A stretch of DNA of 64,000 bases from Candidatus Zixiibacteriota bacterium (GTDB lineage: Bacteria; Zixibacteria; MSB-5A5; GN15; JACZUZ01): NCBI GenBank assembly GCA_024280835.1, contig JAJRPJ010000006.1, forward strand, positions 62,001 through 126,000. Direction: 5' to 3'. The notes under the pieces were generated by a model. It did not search any database. It was not told where the DNA came from and saw nothing but the letters and a program-made list of their open reading frames with translations. How positions within the stretch are numbered: position 1 is the stretch's first letter; each line of letters begins with the position of its first letter. A program made the translations under genes and the position numbers. Below, piece after piece: positions 53,233 to 63,415 of this stretch.

Positions 53233-54690
53233 TCAACGCACTGGCTTGTGCTTGCCTTCGCGTAGCTCTTTGAAGTATTTGCGTGCCATGGCCGCGACTG
53301 AGCCAGAGAGGAATAACAATCCGATAATATTCGGTAGCGCCATTAGCGCGTTAGCTACATCAGCGAATGACCAAACCAGTGAAAGGTTTACAGTCGCTCC
53401 AGCGAGTGTGGCCATCAAGAAGACTACTTTGTATGGAGTTTTCATTTTGTGTCCGCCGATATACTCGATACCTTTTTCGCCATAGTATGACCATGTCAAA
53501 ATAGTTGAGAAACCAAAAAGCAAGACACCGAGTGTGACCATGATTCGGCCAAAACCAGGCAAGACACTCTCAAACGCCGCTGAGGTTAATTGACTGCCAT
53601 TGAGTGAGGCTACATTGACTGATGGGTCCCAGAGTCCTGAGCTGATAATCACTAGCGCGGTCATGGTGCAAATAATCAAAGTGTCAATCAGTGGCTCAAG
53701 CATCGCCACGAGTCCTTCTTTGACTGGTTCATCGACTTTGACCGCGGCATGCGCCATTGGCGATGAACCGAGTCCGGCTTCATTAGAGAAAACACCGCGT
53801 TTCATGCCCCAAGTTAGCGCCATCCAAACTGTGAACCCAGCGGCGCCGCCAGTGGCCGCGACTGGGTTGAAAGCATATTTGAAAATTAGGGCGAAACTTG
53901 GAAGGATATGCTCGGCGCTGAGAGCTAATACCAACAAAGCTGAACCGACATAGACGATTGACATAAACGGCACAAGTTTTTCGGCGACACGCCCGATGCG
54001 TTTGATACCACCGAGAATAACGATACCTGCGAGACCAGTGACAATGATACCGACAGCCAAGCGGAGAGTTGATTCACTAAATGATTTCAACCAGATCATG
54101 ACACTTGAGGCTTGTGTTGAATCGGCGCTATTGATGATGTCGACAACCGATGCAGCGATTGTATTTGACTGGACACCATTACCTGCGCCCAGCGCTGCCA
54201 GAGCTGTGCAGATTGAAAAGAATATCGCCATCGGTTTCCACTTTTTGCCGAGGCCTTTTTCAATGAAATACATCGGGCCGCCACGAACTGAACCGTCATC
54301 GTCGACTTCACGATATTTGACAGCTAACGTGCAGGAAGCAAATTTAATAGCCATGCCTAGAACAGCGCTAATCCACATCCAAAAAATTGCGCCAGGCCCA
54401 CCGAAGTAAATAGCGGTAGCGACACCTGCGATATTTCCAATACCGACAGTGGCGGCCAGAGCTGAAGTTAGCGCTTGAAAATGAGTTAATTCACCTTCGT
54501 CTTCTTTGTTATCGTATTTTCCAGAGATTAAATCTGCAGAGTGTTTCAGCCCACGAAACTGGATGAACTTGTTGCGGATGCTGAGAACCAATCCCGCAGT
54601 CATGATCAGCGCGACCATGGGAACTCCCCAGACGACTCCAGAGATTGCATTGACTATCGCGCTTAATTGTTCAAGGAAACTGGGTTCCAT
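53233..54690 (-). CDS. Alanine/glycine:cation symporter (AGCS family)
   Basis: A 485-residue inner-membrane Na+ or H+ coupled amino-acid importer. Family motifs: ALTSALAATVGIGNIAGVATAI with GGPGAIFWMW, RGGPMYFIEKGLG, GNGVQSNTIA, and VFSNEAGLGSSPMAHAA. About ten to eleven membrane segments. AAGGAG lies nine bases before ATG 54690. No catabolic gene beside it. It may share a transcript with the glycosyltransferase downstream unless the long hairpin at 53151-53217 interrupts it. Confidence 0.96.
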   Translation of the reverse strand: MEPSFLEQLSAIVNAISGVVWGVPMVALIMTAGLVLSIRNKFIQFRGLKHSADLISGKYDNKEDEGELTHFQALTSALAATVGIGNIAGVATAIYFGGPGAIFWMWISAVLGMAIKFASCTLAVKYREVDDDGSVRGGPMYFIEKGLGKKWKPMAIFFSICTALAALGAGNGVQSNTIAASVVDIINSADSTQASSVMIWLKSFSESTLRLAVGIIVTGLAGIVILGGIKRIGRVAEKLVPFMSIVYVGSALLVLALSAEHILPSFALIFKYAFNPVAATGGAAGFTVWMALTWGMKRGVFSNEAGLGSSPMAHAAVKVDEPVKEGLVAMLEPLIDTLIICTMTALVIISSGLWDPSVNVASLNGSQLTSAAFESVLPGFGRIMVTLGVLLFGFSTILTWSYYGEKGIEYIGGHKMKTPYKVVFLMATLAGATVNLSLVWSFADVANALMALPNIIGLLFLSGSVAAMARKYFKELREGKHKPVR

Positions 54691-54918
54691 GCTGAGAGAC
54701 TCCTTCTTATGGGCCTAAAGGGCTGAGCGTCTATTGTGTTTTCAATTTGTTCTTCTGAGTTAGGTAAGAACTCAGATAAGATAAGACCTGAGCAGCCGCC
54801 CAATATCCAGCGAGACGGAATTAGATTCTCTGGTCGGAGATTAGATACCAGAAACAGGTCAATCATGCAAGTTCAAGTCATTGTCGGACAAGCGGCCAAG
54901 GCCTTTTGTGGCCATAGC

Positions 54919-55341
54919 TTAGGGTGTGTTTGGCGCCCCAGCTAGAATCCACATCGCGATTGAGTCGATTGTCGAGGCAGGCAAGAATCCGCCTGTCAGC
55001 GGCATCCGCGAACCGAATGGAGGAGTATCGCCGATTTTTTGAAAGACAACACTAGCGGTTGTATCTCCTGCGACGATTCCTTTGCCTCCAGAATTATTCC
55101 CACCAGCCGTGACGGAGTTGAAGCTGAGAATACTGAACCCACTTTGTCCAGACGTTGAGCCGTGACAAGCTCCATTGGTGCATTTTGAGGAAAGCAATGG
55201 GCCTACGAAATCTTGGAAAGTGAGTGAGGCAGGGGGGGTGATAGTTCCGCCATTTCCACCAGTTGGAGTTGAATCACTTGAGCAGGCTGTTAGACCAGCT
55301 ATAGCCATAACTGCTACCATTACATTGAAAGTCCTTTTCAT
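54919..55341 (-). CDS. CX4CH monoheme cytochrome-like lipoprotein
   Basis: A 140-residue lipoprotein (lipobox GLTAC, Cys 20) with a Gly/Thr-rich linker and then a cytochrome-like domain. The heme motif is expanded: KCTNGACH, that is C54-x4-C59-H60. SRMPLTGGFLPASTIDSIAMWILAGAPNTP (read in two parts) matches the C-terminal end of planctomycete-type cytochrome c domains, with Met 113 as a likely axial ligand. CX4CH heme attachment is known in a few bacteria but rare. The ribosome-binding site GGAGG is strong. It is a paralogue of the gene at 55384 and probably the last gene of a three-gene electron-transfer set. Confidence 0.82.
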   Translation of the reverse strand: MKRTFNVMVAVMAIAGLTACSSDSTPTGGNGGTITPPASLTFQDFVGPLLSSKCTNGACHGSTSGQSGFSILSFNSVTAGGNNSGGKGIVAGDTTASVVFQKIGDTPPFGSRMPLTGGFLPASTIDSIAMWILAGAPNTP

Positions 55342-55383
55342 TTCAATCCTCCGTTAATTCATTACTTATGTTATTCAAGCGTT

Positions 55384-56076
55384 TCAGGATTCTGGAGCTC
55401 CCGCGAGAATCCAAACTGCAATTGAGTCAAGAGTTGATTGCACAAATGGAGGACCGCCGAGAGGCATTTGTGAACCAGCTGTTGTTCCTTGTAGACGCTG
55501 AAAGACGATACTACTAGCTGTATCACGCGGAGCGACTCCACTCCCGAGTGATCCTCCGGCAAGGAAGGATTGATAAGTTTCAGCCGAAAAACCACTGCTT
55601 GTGAACCCATTGCCGTGACAGCCTGCAATAGCGCAAGATCCAGTTATTTCAGGTCCAATGAAATTGTTATATGTGTAATCGATGGTACTCAGATCAACAT
55701 TTTCCATTGCGGAGGCGAGTGAATCATCAGTGGCGATGAATGTCACAGTGTTGGTTGTGTTGGCGTGAATCGGCATTGCTGTCCAACTGAATAGGCCATG
55801 TCCGTTACCACTATCGATAAAGGTTGCTGATGCTGGTAGGTTTAGCGCTGTTAGTGTCGGAGTGGATTCGGAATCAGAGGCGATGACTATCACTTGAAAG
55901 AGGTTATTGACCGAGGTATAACGCATACCAATCGGTTGTAGCGCTGGAGGAGTGTTATCTTCAGAAGGAATCGGTTGAAGTGGATCACCCAAGTCAGCGC
56001 AACCACTGATGAGAATTGTGGCAATTAGCGCAGCTAGACTAATGTTTCTCTTGAAATGCTTTGGAGATTCGGTCAT
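55384..56076 (-). CDS. CX4CH cytochrome-like lipoprotein with N-terminal Ig-like domain
   Basis: A 230-residue lipoprotein (LISGC, Cys 26). Residues about 42-118 look like an Ig-like (He_PIG type) domain: PPALQPIGMRYTSVNNLFQV ... LPASATFIDSGNGHGLFSW ... TVTFIATDDS. The C-terminal domain has the same expanded heme motif as its neighbour, SCAIAGCH (C148-x4-C153-H154), and the same end, QMPLGGPPFV and TLDSIAVWILAGAPES, with Met 204 as the possible sixth ligand. It probably faces the periplasm or cell surface. It starts 30 bases after the barrel-protein gene, so the two form an operon. Confidence 0.82.
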   Translation of the reverse strand: MTESPKHFKRNISLAALIATILISGCADLGDPLQPIPSEDNTPPALQPIGMRYTSVNNLFQVIVIASDSESTPTLTALNLPASATFIDSGNGHGLFSWTAMPIHANTTNTVTFIATDDSLASAMENVDLSTIDYTYNNFIGPEITGSCAIAGCHGNGFTSSGFSAETYQSFLAGGSLGSGVAPRDTASSIVFQRLQGTTAGSQMPLGGPPFVQSTLDSIAVWILAGAPES

Positions 56077-56106
56077 AGTTTTTTCGCAGATTTAATTTTG
56101 GAATAA

Positions 56107-57174
56107 CTAATAAGCCAAATGCAACCTTAGTTCGAATTCACTTTGGCCGTCGAGAGGGCCGCGAGTGTAGAAGGCGACTCCAGGATTGACTTCAACAAAA
56201 GGCATGGGCCAGATCTCAGCGGAGACTCTTGTGAACTCTTCCACTCCGCTTTCTATATTTCTGTTGGGGTCATAGAAATTGTAGTCAAGTTTGGCATAAA
56301 TACCTGGGATTATCCGAACTGATGCACCAAGATAGGTTGCGTAGCTGTCATTGGATTCCCCAATTAAATCTCCTTCATAGACAATCGAAAATGTCCGATA
56401 GCCAAGTCCACCGAATGCGCTTTTGACAGCGAACTGTCCGCCGTGTGTGCCATTGGCCAATTCCTCAGAGAATCTAAGAGAGGCGCCGTAGAAATAACTA
56501 AGTGGCCCGAGCGAGCTGTAGCGACTGAGATTGGCCATGTAAATGCCTTGGTCGTTGACTGAATAATAGGCCACCGAAAAATTATGGCCGACTGTAGTAA
56601 TGCCGAGATTAGCGCCCTCTAGCGCTGCGCGATGGAAGATTCCAGTTTTGGTTTTGACGAAGGTTGTAAAGTCTTCAAGCCGCAAACCGAATTGAGGGTA
56701 GAAACGACCGACTTGCACAAACGCGGATTGTCTCTCATTGCTGACTATTAAATAGCTTTCGTCAATTGCGCCTGAGGAGAATGTGAAATTGAATTGCGTT
56801 GAAGAAAATGGTTCGAATGACGCATAATAGTCTGTCTGGTGACGGTTAACTGTTCCGTCTTCGAGAAGCCGCATGCGAACATCCGCTCCCACGAGGACAG
56901 ACTCGGATAGCCGTGGGCCTTTGTAGGATTTCATTAGCTTTTTCTTTACCGATTGCAAGGTCAATTCATTGACTGACATTGTATAATGGCCAAACTCATT
57001 GCGCATGGCCCCACCACTAGGGGAGAAATGGCATTGAGTGCAAGCGGCGCCTTGTTCGGCGGAGAAACGAGGAATCGCGCTGGCGATATTGAAGACCAAT
57101 GCGAGAACGAAGACTCCCACTGAGCAGAAAGTACAGAGAAAAAGTAGTGGTCGATTAGGATTTTGTGATCTCAT
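56107..57174 (-). CDS. Outer-membrane beta-barrel protein with an N-terminal CxxCH heme motif
   Basis: About 355 residues. After the signal peptide (ending NIASA) comes IPRFSAEQGAACTQCHFSP with C45-x2-C48-H49 as a heme-attachment motif, then SGGAMRNEFGHY. The remainder alternates polar and hydrophobic residues as in porins (FVQVGRFYPQFGLRLEDF, TFSIVYEGDLIGESNDSYAT) and ends with an aromatic-rich strand, FELRLHLAY, as outer-membrane proteins do. ATG 57174 with AAGG upstream is preferred to TTG 57180. It resembles barrel proteins with a single heme motif found in metal-reducing and related bacteria. With the two cytochrome lipoproteins downstream it may form an electron conduit, which is inference. 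Confidence 0.8.
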   Translation of the reverse strand: MRSQNPNRPLLFLCTFCSVGVFVLALVFNIASAIPRFSAEQGAACTQCHFSPSGGAMRNEFGHYTMSVNELTLQSVKKKLMKSYKGPRLSESVLVGADVRMRLLEDGTVNRHQTDYYASFEPFSSTQFNFTFSSGAIDESYLIVSNERQSAFVQVGRFYPQFGLRLEDFTTFVKTKTGIFHRAALEGANLGITTVGHNFSVAYYSVNDQGIYMANLSRYSSLGPLSYFYGASLRFSEELANGTHGGQFAVKSAFGGLGYRTFSIVYEGDLIGESNDSYATYLGASVRIIPGIYAKLDYNFYDPNRNIESGVEEFTRVSAEIWPMPFVEVNPGVAFYTRGPLDGQSEFELRLHLAY

Positions 57175-57341
57175 TACCAAACCTTGGGTTGTGAAAATTT
57201 CTGTGAGGGATATTGAGTGTTGGTCAAAAAGCCATGCTGGTCAAGAAGCTAGAAATACCTTAGATATTCCTAGACTTTATACGTCTCTGATTGGAATATA
57301 AGCCTCTGGAGGGCAATCTAGCAAGTCATTGATTTAAGGGC

Positions 57342-57370
57342 TTGCCCGTGGGGGAAAATCTATGTAGAAT
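57342..57370 (+). promoter_or_regulatory. Candidate promoter for eno
   Basis: TTGCCC (57342-57347) and TAGAAT (57365-57370) are separated by exactly 17 bases and lie 67 bases upstream of the eno ATG. They fit sigma-70-type -35 and -10 elements with three mismatches overall. Confidence 0.5.
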
Positions 57371-57430
57371 CCGAAAGCGCAAAAGTCGTAGGCGCTGGTG
57401 AATTAATGATTCTCGAGATCAAGGAAATAG

Positions 57431-58735
<1,305 letters not shown>

Positions 58736-58789
58736 GAATCGCTTTGTAGTGACTCTTGTACTAGAAACAAAAAACTCTTGAGGTGAGTG

Positions 58790-59365
58790 ATGCGAACGAT
58801 AAGTATAAACTATAGGATGTATGCTGTAATTGTGTTGTTGATTGGTGTGGTTTCTCTGTCTGCCTGTTCAGGCAAGAGCGATAGTGATCAAGGCGCTAAG
58901 ACTTCTGCTGATACTAATTCGGAATCACAACCAGCCAACGAGACGTCAACCAAGAGAGATGTTTCGGGAGTTGTCCCAGAAATGGGATTGGTAGTTCAGA
59001 ATTATGGAATGGCCAAATTCTCAGAGCTCAAACGTCTGAATGATGTTGGCTATGCGCTTTTCTCGATTTTCCCAGATGGTACTATCTCTTCAGGAACTTC
59101 GGCTAACCTGTCGAACTACGAAATTGATTGGAGCTCCGCTAAGATGAGCTCTTACAGTCAGGAAGCTATTTCATTTTTGACTCCGAGTATCAAAGACCTC
59201 AATTCCAGTGAACTTGTTTCACAGCAACAAGTTATAGTGGCATTGGCAGCTGAGAGCAAAGTCGATCTCAAGGCCCCAGAGTCGCTGGCGATAAATGTTA
59301 GCATAGAGACTCTTGTTAGCGATAGCTTGCGGACAATTTGTGCAATGGGATTTTCTAGCCGCTGA
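58790..59365 (+). CDS. Lipoprotein of unknown function
   Basis: About 191 residues. The signal peptide has lipobox SLSAC, followed by a Ser/Asp/Lys linker (SGKSDSDQGAKTSADTNSES). The rest (MGLVVQNYGMAKFSELKRLNDVGYALFSIFPDG ... SSAKMSSYSQEAISFLTPSIK, read in parts) gives no family. ATG 58790 is chosen over GTG 58787 because AGGTG at 58781 is then better spaced. Likely co-transcribed with eno and with the lipoprotein gene downstream. Confidence 0.75.
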   Translation: MRTISINYRMYAVIVLLIGVVSLSACSGKSDSDQGAKTSADTNSESQPANETSTKRDVSGVVPEMGLVVQNYGMAKFSELKRLNDVGYALFSIFPDGTISSGTSANLSNYEIDWSSAKMSSYSQEAISFLTPSIKDLNSSELVSQQQVIVALAAESKVDLKAPESLAINVSIETLVSDSLRTICAMGFSSR

Positions 59366-59488
59366 TTTCCATTTCATATAAGTATTGTCTCGCTAGGTTC
59401 TATTGGCAGGCTTTTTCAATAGCTTCGTTTGAAATACATCCGTATGTTTGCGCCGATGAATAGCTCAAGAAATCATTCGCTGAGCTCC

Positions 59489-61609
59489 ATGAAGCTCTCA
59501 ATGAAAAAAATCAATAACCCAATTTTAGCGCTGGCGATATTGGTGACTTCCACAATTGGATGTTCCGCAAGCGATAATGTGGCTGTCTCCAAGTCCGAAG
59601 CAAAAGTTGCTGTTATCATCCTCGCTGAAGATTCTCGGAAAATCACCAATGAATTGCAGGAGTTATTGCATGACCCCGAGCCGCGAATTCGTGGACTGGC
59701 TTCGCGTGCGGTTGGGAGAATTGGTATAGATTCTGCCCCGCTATCGAGAATTGATTCTCTGCTTATGCCGAATTTGCACGATTCGGTGATAGAAGTGTCT
59801 GCGATGACAGCTTTTGCTTATGGACTCTTGCCCAATGATTCGGCTTTGGCCAACAAACTAATTGAATATGCTTTCACTGCGCCAGCGGGAGCGGCGCTTA
59901 ATGCGATAGCCTCTGGTGGTCGTCTCGCCGATAGCGCCAATACGCAAGTAATTCAAAAACTGATGATTTTGTTGAATCATCCCCAGCCCTCCTATCGTTC
60001 ACGAGCGGCTTTGGCTTTACTATACTGCAATGCAAAATCCACTTCTCTCGAGCTAACCCGAGTCGCTCTCTCTGATAAAACTTCCAGTGTGCGTGACACT
60101 GCTTTGTATGTCCTAGCGCGTCTGGGCGCTGCGCAAGCCAAGGATGTCTATTTAGCTTACATAAGTGACACCAAGGACGATTGGCACAATAGCTATCATA
60201 AGTCACTCGCCTTGCGTGGTTTGGTTGCAGTTGCCGATACGGCACTGGCGCCGAGAGTCATATCATTTCTAAAAGCCGAGAATGTCAATTTGCGCTCACA
60301 AGCAATTGTCACGCTGGGCGCTCTCAAGTGTCAGCTGACCAAAGAGGCCTTGACGAAAGTAGTGACGGACGAAAGTGATAGTCGATTAGCCGCACAGGCC
60401 TTGAACGCATTAGCTGGATTCTCTGGAGAGCGTGACGATAAGCTTGCAGAAAAAGTCCTGTTCTCCAAGAAAGATTTAGGGATGCAATTGGCCGTGGTTA
60501 CATATCTCGCTGGTAGTTTCAAAGGTGTACTATCGTCACTATTGGATTCAACGTTGCGCCATGGCAGCCCACAGTTGTTGAGCGCTTTTTTTGATGGTGT
60601 CAATCAGGATGTATCCAAGAAGGGCCTTTATGAACTTTGCGAAGAGATGCTGCATTCTCCCCAGTTTCATGCTTCGGGACCTGCATACTATTCGGCATAT
60701 GAGTTATATGAAAAGTTAGAGTTGAAACCTAATGACTGGATGAACGCCAAAGTCCTATGGGAAATCATTGTTAGTGACACTGATTTTGTTATTAAGACGG
60801 CTATGCTTGAATACGCTGGAACTCGCAAGTCGCCTTGGTTTTTCGATGTGGCATTGCCCTTGGCGCGTTTGATTGAAAGTGATGAACATCAAATTGGTAA
60901 GTATGAATATCAAGGCGTATATCGGGCGCTGCTGACTGCTACTGAAAGTTACTTGGGGGAGGCAGACAAGTATTTTGATAATACGCCCAAGCAAACCAAG
61001 CTTAATGTCCGCGAGATATTTGAACTGTGTTTGCAGGCGCCTGATTTTATTGTAAGCAAGAACGCTGCGAAGATGATGAAGAAGTATTTCAAAATGGATG
61101 TCGACGCAAAGATAAACAAACCACAACCTGAGTATGACGCAGAGGAGCTTTCAAAGCGTCTAGCGATAGCCAGAGTTGAGCACAAGAGTATTGTTATTGT
61201 ACACGGCGCTGAGGAAATCAAAATAGAATTAGACTATGACGCAGCGCCAATGAACTGTTTGAATATTTTGGCTCTAATAGAAAATTGCACATATACTGAT
61301 TTGGTTTTCCATCGGGTGATTCCTAATTTTGTTGCGCAGGGTGGTGATCCGCTTGGCGATGGTTGGGGAGGACCGGGGTATTCAATTCGTTGTGAGTATT
61401 CCCAACTTTCATATGTTCGTGGCGCAGTTGGTATTGCCACATCTGGCAAAGACACTGGTGGCAGTCAGTTCTTCATAACACTCTCGGCGCAGCCGCATTT
61501 GGAAGCGCGCTATACAGTTTTTGGAAAAGTTATTGATGGACTCCAGAATATTGATGCGATTAAGCAGGGTGACCTAGGGACTGTCTCGCAAGAAGGTTCA
61601 GCAAATTAG
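59489..61609 (+). CDS. HEAT-repeat lipoprotein with C-terminal cyclophilin domain
   Basis: About 706 residues from the chosen ATG 59489. A lipoprotein signal ends in STIGC. The next roughly 500 residues are helical HEAT/armadillo-type repeats (PRIRGLASRAVGRIG, RSRAALALLYCNAKS, SSVRDTALYVLARLGAAQ, LRSQAIVTLGALKC). The last 130 residues are a cyclophilin-type peptidyl-prolyl isomerase: VFHRVIPNFVAQGGDPLGDG, RGAVGIATSGKDTGGSQFFI, RYTVFGKVIDGL. The catalytic Arg in FHRVIP is present. It probably helps outer-membrane or periplasmic protein folding. The frame extends 20 codons upstream to TTG 59429, but the signal peptide fits the internal Met. Confidence 0.85.
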   Translation: MKLSMKKINNPILALAILVTSTIGCSASDNVAVSKSEAKVAVIILAEDSRKITNELQELLHDPEPRIRGLASRAVGRIGIDSAPLSRIDSLLMPNLHDSVIEVSAMTAFAYGLLPNDSALANKLIEYAFTAPAGAALNAIASGGRLADSANTQVIQKLMILLNHPQPSYRSRAALALLYCNAKSTSLELTRVALSDKTSSVRDTALYVLARLGAAQAKDVYLAYISDTKDDWHNSYHKSLALRGLVAVADTALAPRVISFLKAENVNLRSQAIVTLGALKCQLTKEALTKVVTDESDSRLAAQALNALAGFSGERDDKLAEKVLFSKKDLGMQLAVVTYLAGSFKGVLSSLLDSTLRHGSPQLLSAFFDGVNQDVSKKGLYELCEEMLHSPQFHASGPAYYSAYELYEKLELKPNDWMNAKVLWEIIVSDTDFVIKTAMLEYAGTRKSPWFFDVALPLARLIESDEHQIGKYEYQGVYRALLTATESYLGEADKYFDNTPKQTKLNVREIFELCLQAPDFIVSKNAAKMMKKYFKMDVDAKINKPQPEYDAEELSKRLAIARVEHKSIVIVHGAEEIKIELDYDAAPMNCLNILALIENCTYTDLVFHRVIPNFVAQGGDPLGDGWGGPGYSIRCEYSQLSYVRGAVGIATSGKDTGGSQFFITLSAQPHLEARYTVFGKVIDGLQNIDAIKQGDLGTVSQEGSAN

Positions 61610-61678
61610 GCATTAGAACAGCAAGAAACTTGTCAGCAGGAAGCAGGCAGTTTGTAGAGTGAAAAAGGCAGAATAAAT

Positions 61679-62524
61679 ATGAAAAGAAAAATCAAAGTAT
61701 CAATCGGAATGTTTCTGGCGATAGTGACATTTGCGTTCTATTCTGTCGATACAAATAGCGCTTACGCAGAAGACAATATTTTATCGGAAATCATAGATCG
61801 TTTGCTGGCCTCAGAGGCTAGACAAGCTGAACAACTATCGGATGTCCTGCTAGACAGTGAGCTTTTTGAACGTCGCCTTAAAGGTAATGGCGATATCAAA
61901 GAGGAGAAACATTTCCTTAAGGATATCTATTTCCACAAAATCCCTGATTCGGCGCGTAAGATGGAAGTTTATGAGCGGTACTTGGAGTATAGCAAAGACG
62001 GCGAAATGCAAAGCGCTGATGAACTTCGTAAAGTGGTAGAGGACAAGATCGAGAAGCTCAAGAAAGGGCGTGGAGATGATAAGTCACGTTTGTTGACCGA
62101 TGTGTTCTTGCCTGAGAACGCTGAGTTTTATTCACTTACCTATGAGGGAATCGTCGATAGCGCTGTGGACGATTATACTTGCTATTTTATCAAAGTGCGA
62201 GCCAAGGAAAACGAAAAAGATACTGTTGAGCGAATCAATGCCGAATTCTATCTTGATACTGTTACTGCCCGACCTGTCTTTGTTTCATTCAGACCCGCTA
62301 AGCTAAAAAGCAATATGATGTTTAAGCTCAAGCAATTAGATATGAGTCTTGAATTCAAAGAGTACAAGGAAGATATCTGGTTGCCGTTGAAATTCCATTT
62401 GCGCGGGAAAGCCAAAGCGGCGCTGTTCTTTGGTGTTGACTTTGAAGTTGACGAAACCTTTTCTAATCCGCGATACAATACAGGTGTTGATGGAATTGAA
62501 TTTTCTGAGTTGATGGGTACTTAA
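61679..62524 (+). CDS. Exported protein of unknown function
   Basis: A 281-residue protein with a signal peptide (VSIGMFLAIVTFAFYSVDTNSAYA, cleavage near AYA-E). The mature protein begins with a helix (IIDRLLASEARQAEQL), has a Lys/Asp-rich middle (DKIEKLKKGRGDDKSR) and a beta-rich C-terminal half (FYSLTYEGIVDSAVDDYTCYFIKV, INAEFYLDTVTARPVFVSF, LPLKFHLRGKAKAALFFGVDF). The second half recalls outer-membrane lipoprotein-sorting (LolA/LolB-like) folds but I would not assign it. It lies 69 bases downstream of the HEAT-cyclophilin gene. Confidence 0.75.
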   Translation: MKRKIKVSIGMFLAIVTFAFYSVDTNSAYAEDNILSEIIDRLLASEARQAEQLSDVLLDSELFERRLKGNGDIKEEKHFLKDIYFHKIPDSARKMEVYERYLEYSKDGEMQSADELRKVVEDKIEKLKKGRGDDKSRLLTDVFLPENAEFYSLTYEGIVDSAVDDYTCYFIKVRAKENEKDTVERINAEFYLDTVTARPVFVSFRPAKLKSNMMFKLKQLDMSLEFKEYKEDIWLPLKFHLRGKAKAALFFGVDFEVDETFSNPRYNTGVDGIEFSELMGT

Positions 62525-62557
62525 GGACTAGTTGGTTACTACTAGAAATAATTTCAG

Positions 62558-63397
62558 ATGAGCGCTTTTGTAATTTCAGAAACGCGTGACAAGGCGCTAC
62601 TAGCCGAGTTTTTTCGAACAGAGCGTTCGCTATATGCTTACCTACTGGGTGATCTTGATCCATTTTTCTTTGATAAGTCACGTTGGTGGGTGGCCTGTGA
62701 AAACTCTCAAGTCCAAGCTGCCATATTGAGTTATGAGGCTTTTGCAACTCCTGTGCTTATTGGTCTTGCAGAAAATCCTGCTCAATCAGCGCTTTGGCGC
62801 TATATTTTGAAAAAGCCTATCATGAAAAAGCCTATCATGGAAAACCCTCCACACCGCGCGCATATTCATTACCGTAAAGAACATGAGAGCTTACTAGTTG
62901 AGGCTGGCGCTGTTGAACCACTTGGAACTTACCTCAAAATGGTTTGGTCGGCGAGTCACGCGAGTAGCAAGATATTGAATATTGACTTGAGCGAGGTGGT
63001 TGAACTTGGCCCGAGTGATATAGAGAGCATTAGAGAGCTTCATGCCAGCGCATCACCTGGGGCATATTTTGATGAGCGATTGTTGGCTACAGGTTTGTGT
63101 TTTGGAATTTGGCGCGAGAGCGTGTTGGTTGCCTTTTCTGGGTGTCATGTTTATTCAAAAGAGTACAGTGTCGCTGCTATGGGGGCGATAGCTACACATC
63201 CCGAATTCCGTCGAAAGGGGCTGGGCGCGAAAGTTTCTTTGTGTTTGCTGAATGCGCTGAAGACACACATAGACTGCATTGGTCTGAATGTGCATAGTGA
63301 AAATGTGAGCGCTATCAAAATCTATGAACGTCTCGGTTTTCAAAGACATTGTGAGTATGAGGAAGCGATTTTCAGCAGTGGCGCCGCTGATAAGTAA
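62558..63397 (+). CDS. GNAT-family acetyltransferase, two-domain
   Basis: A 279-residue protein. Residues 150-279 form a clear GNAT domain: ESIRELHASASPGAYFDE, VAAMGAIATHPEFRRKGLGAKVS with the acetyl-CoA loop RRKGLG, and IGLNVHSENVSAIKIYERLGF. The first half is a poorly conserved GNAT-like domain (AFVISETRDKALLAEFF, YAYLLGDLDPFFF), as in FR47-like proteins. Residues about 85-95 read KKPIMKKPIMENP, caused by a 15-base tandem duplication (62809-62823 and 62824-62838). Substrate unknown. Convergent with the antiporter gene. Confidence 0.88.
   Translation: MSAFVISETRDKALLAEFFRTERSLYAYLLGDLDPFFFDKSRWWVACENSQVQAAILSYEAFATPVLIGLAENPAQSALWRYILKKPIMKKPIMENPPHRAHIHYRKEHESLLVEAGAVEPLGTYLKMVWSASHASSKILNIDLSEVVELGPSDIESIRELHASASPGAYFDERLLATGLCFGIWRESVLVAFSGCHVYSKEYSVAAMGAIATHPEFRRKGLGAKVSLCLLNALKTHIDCIGLNVHSENVSAIKIYERLGFQRHCEYEEAIFSSGAADK
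62809..62838 (+). repeat. 15-base tandem duplication inside the GNAT gene
   Basis: GAAAAAGCCTATCAT occurs twice head to tail at 62809-62823 and 62824-62838, encoding KKPIM twice in frame. Part of a third unit (GAAAA) follows. Confidence 0.9.
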
Positions 63398-63415
63398 TTG
63401 CTCAAGTTACGAATT

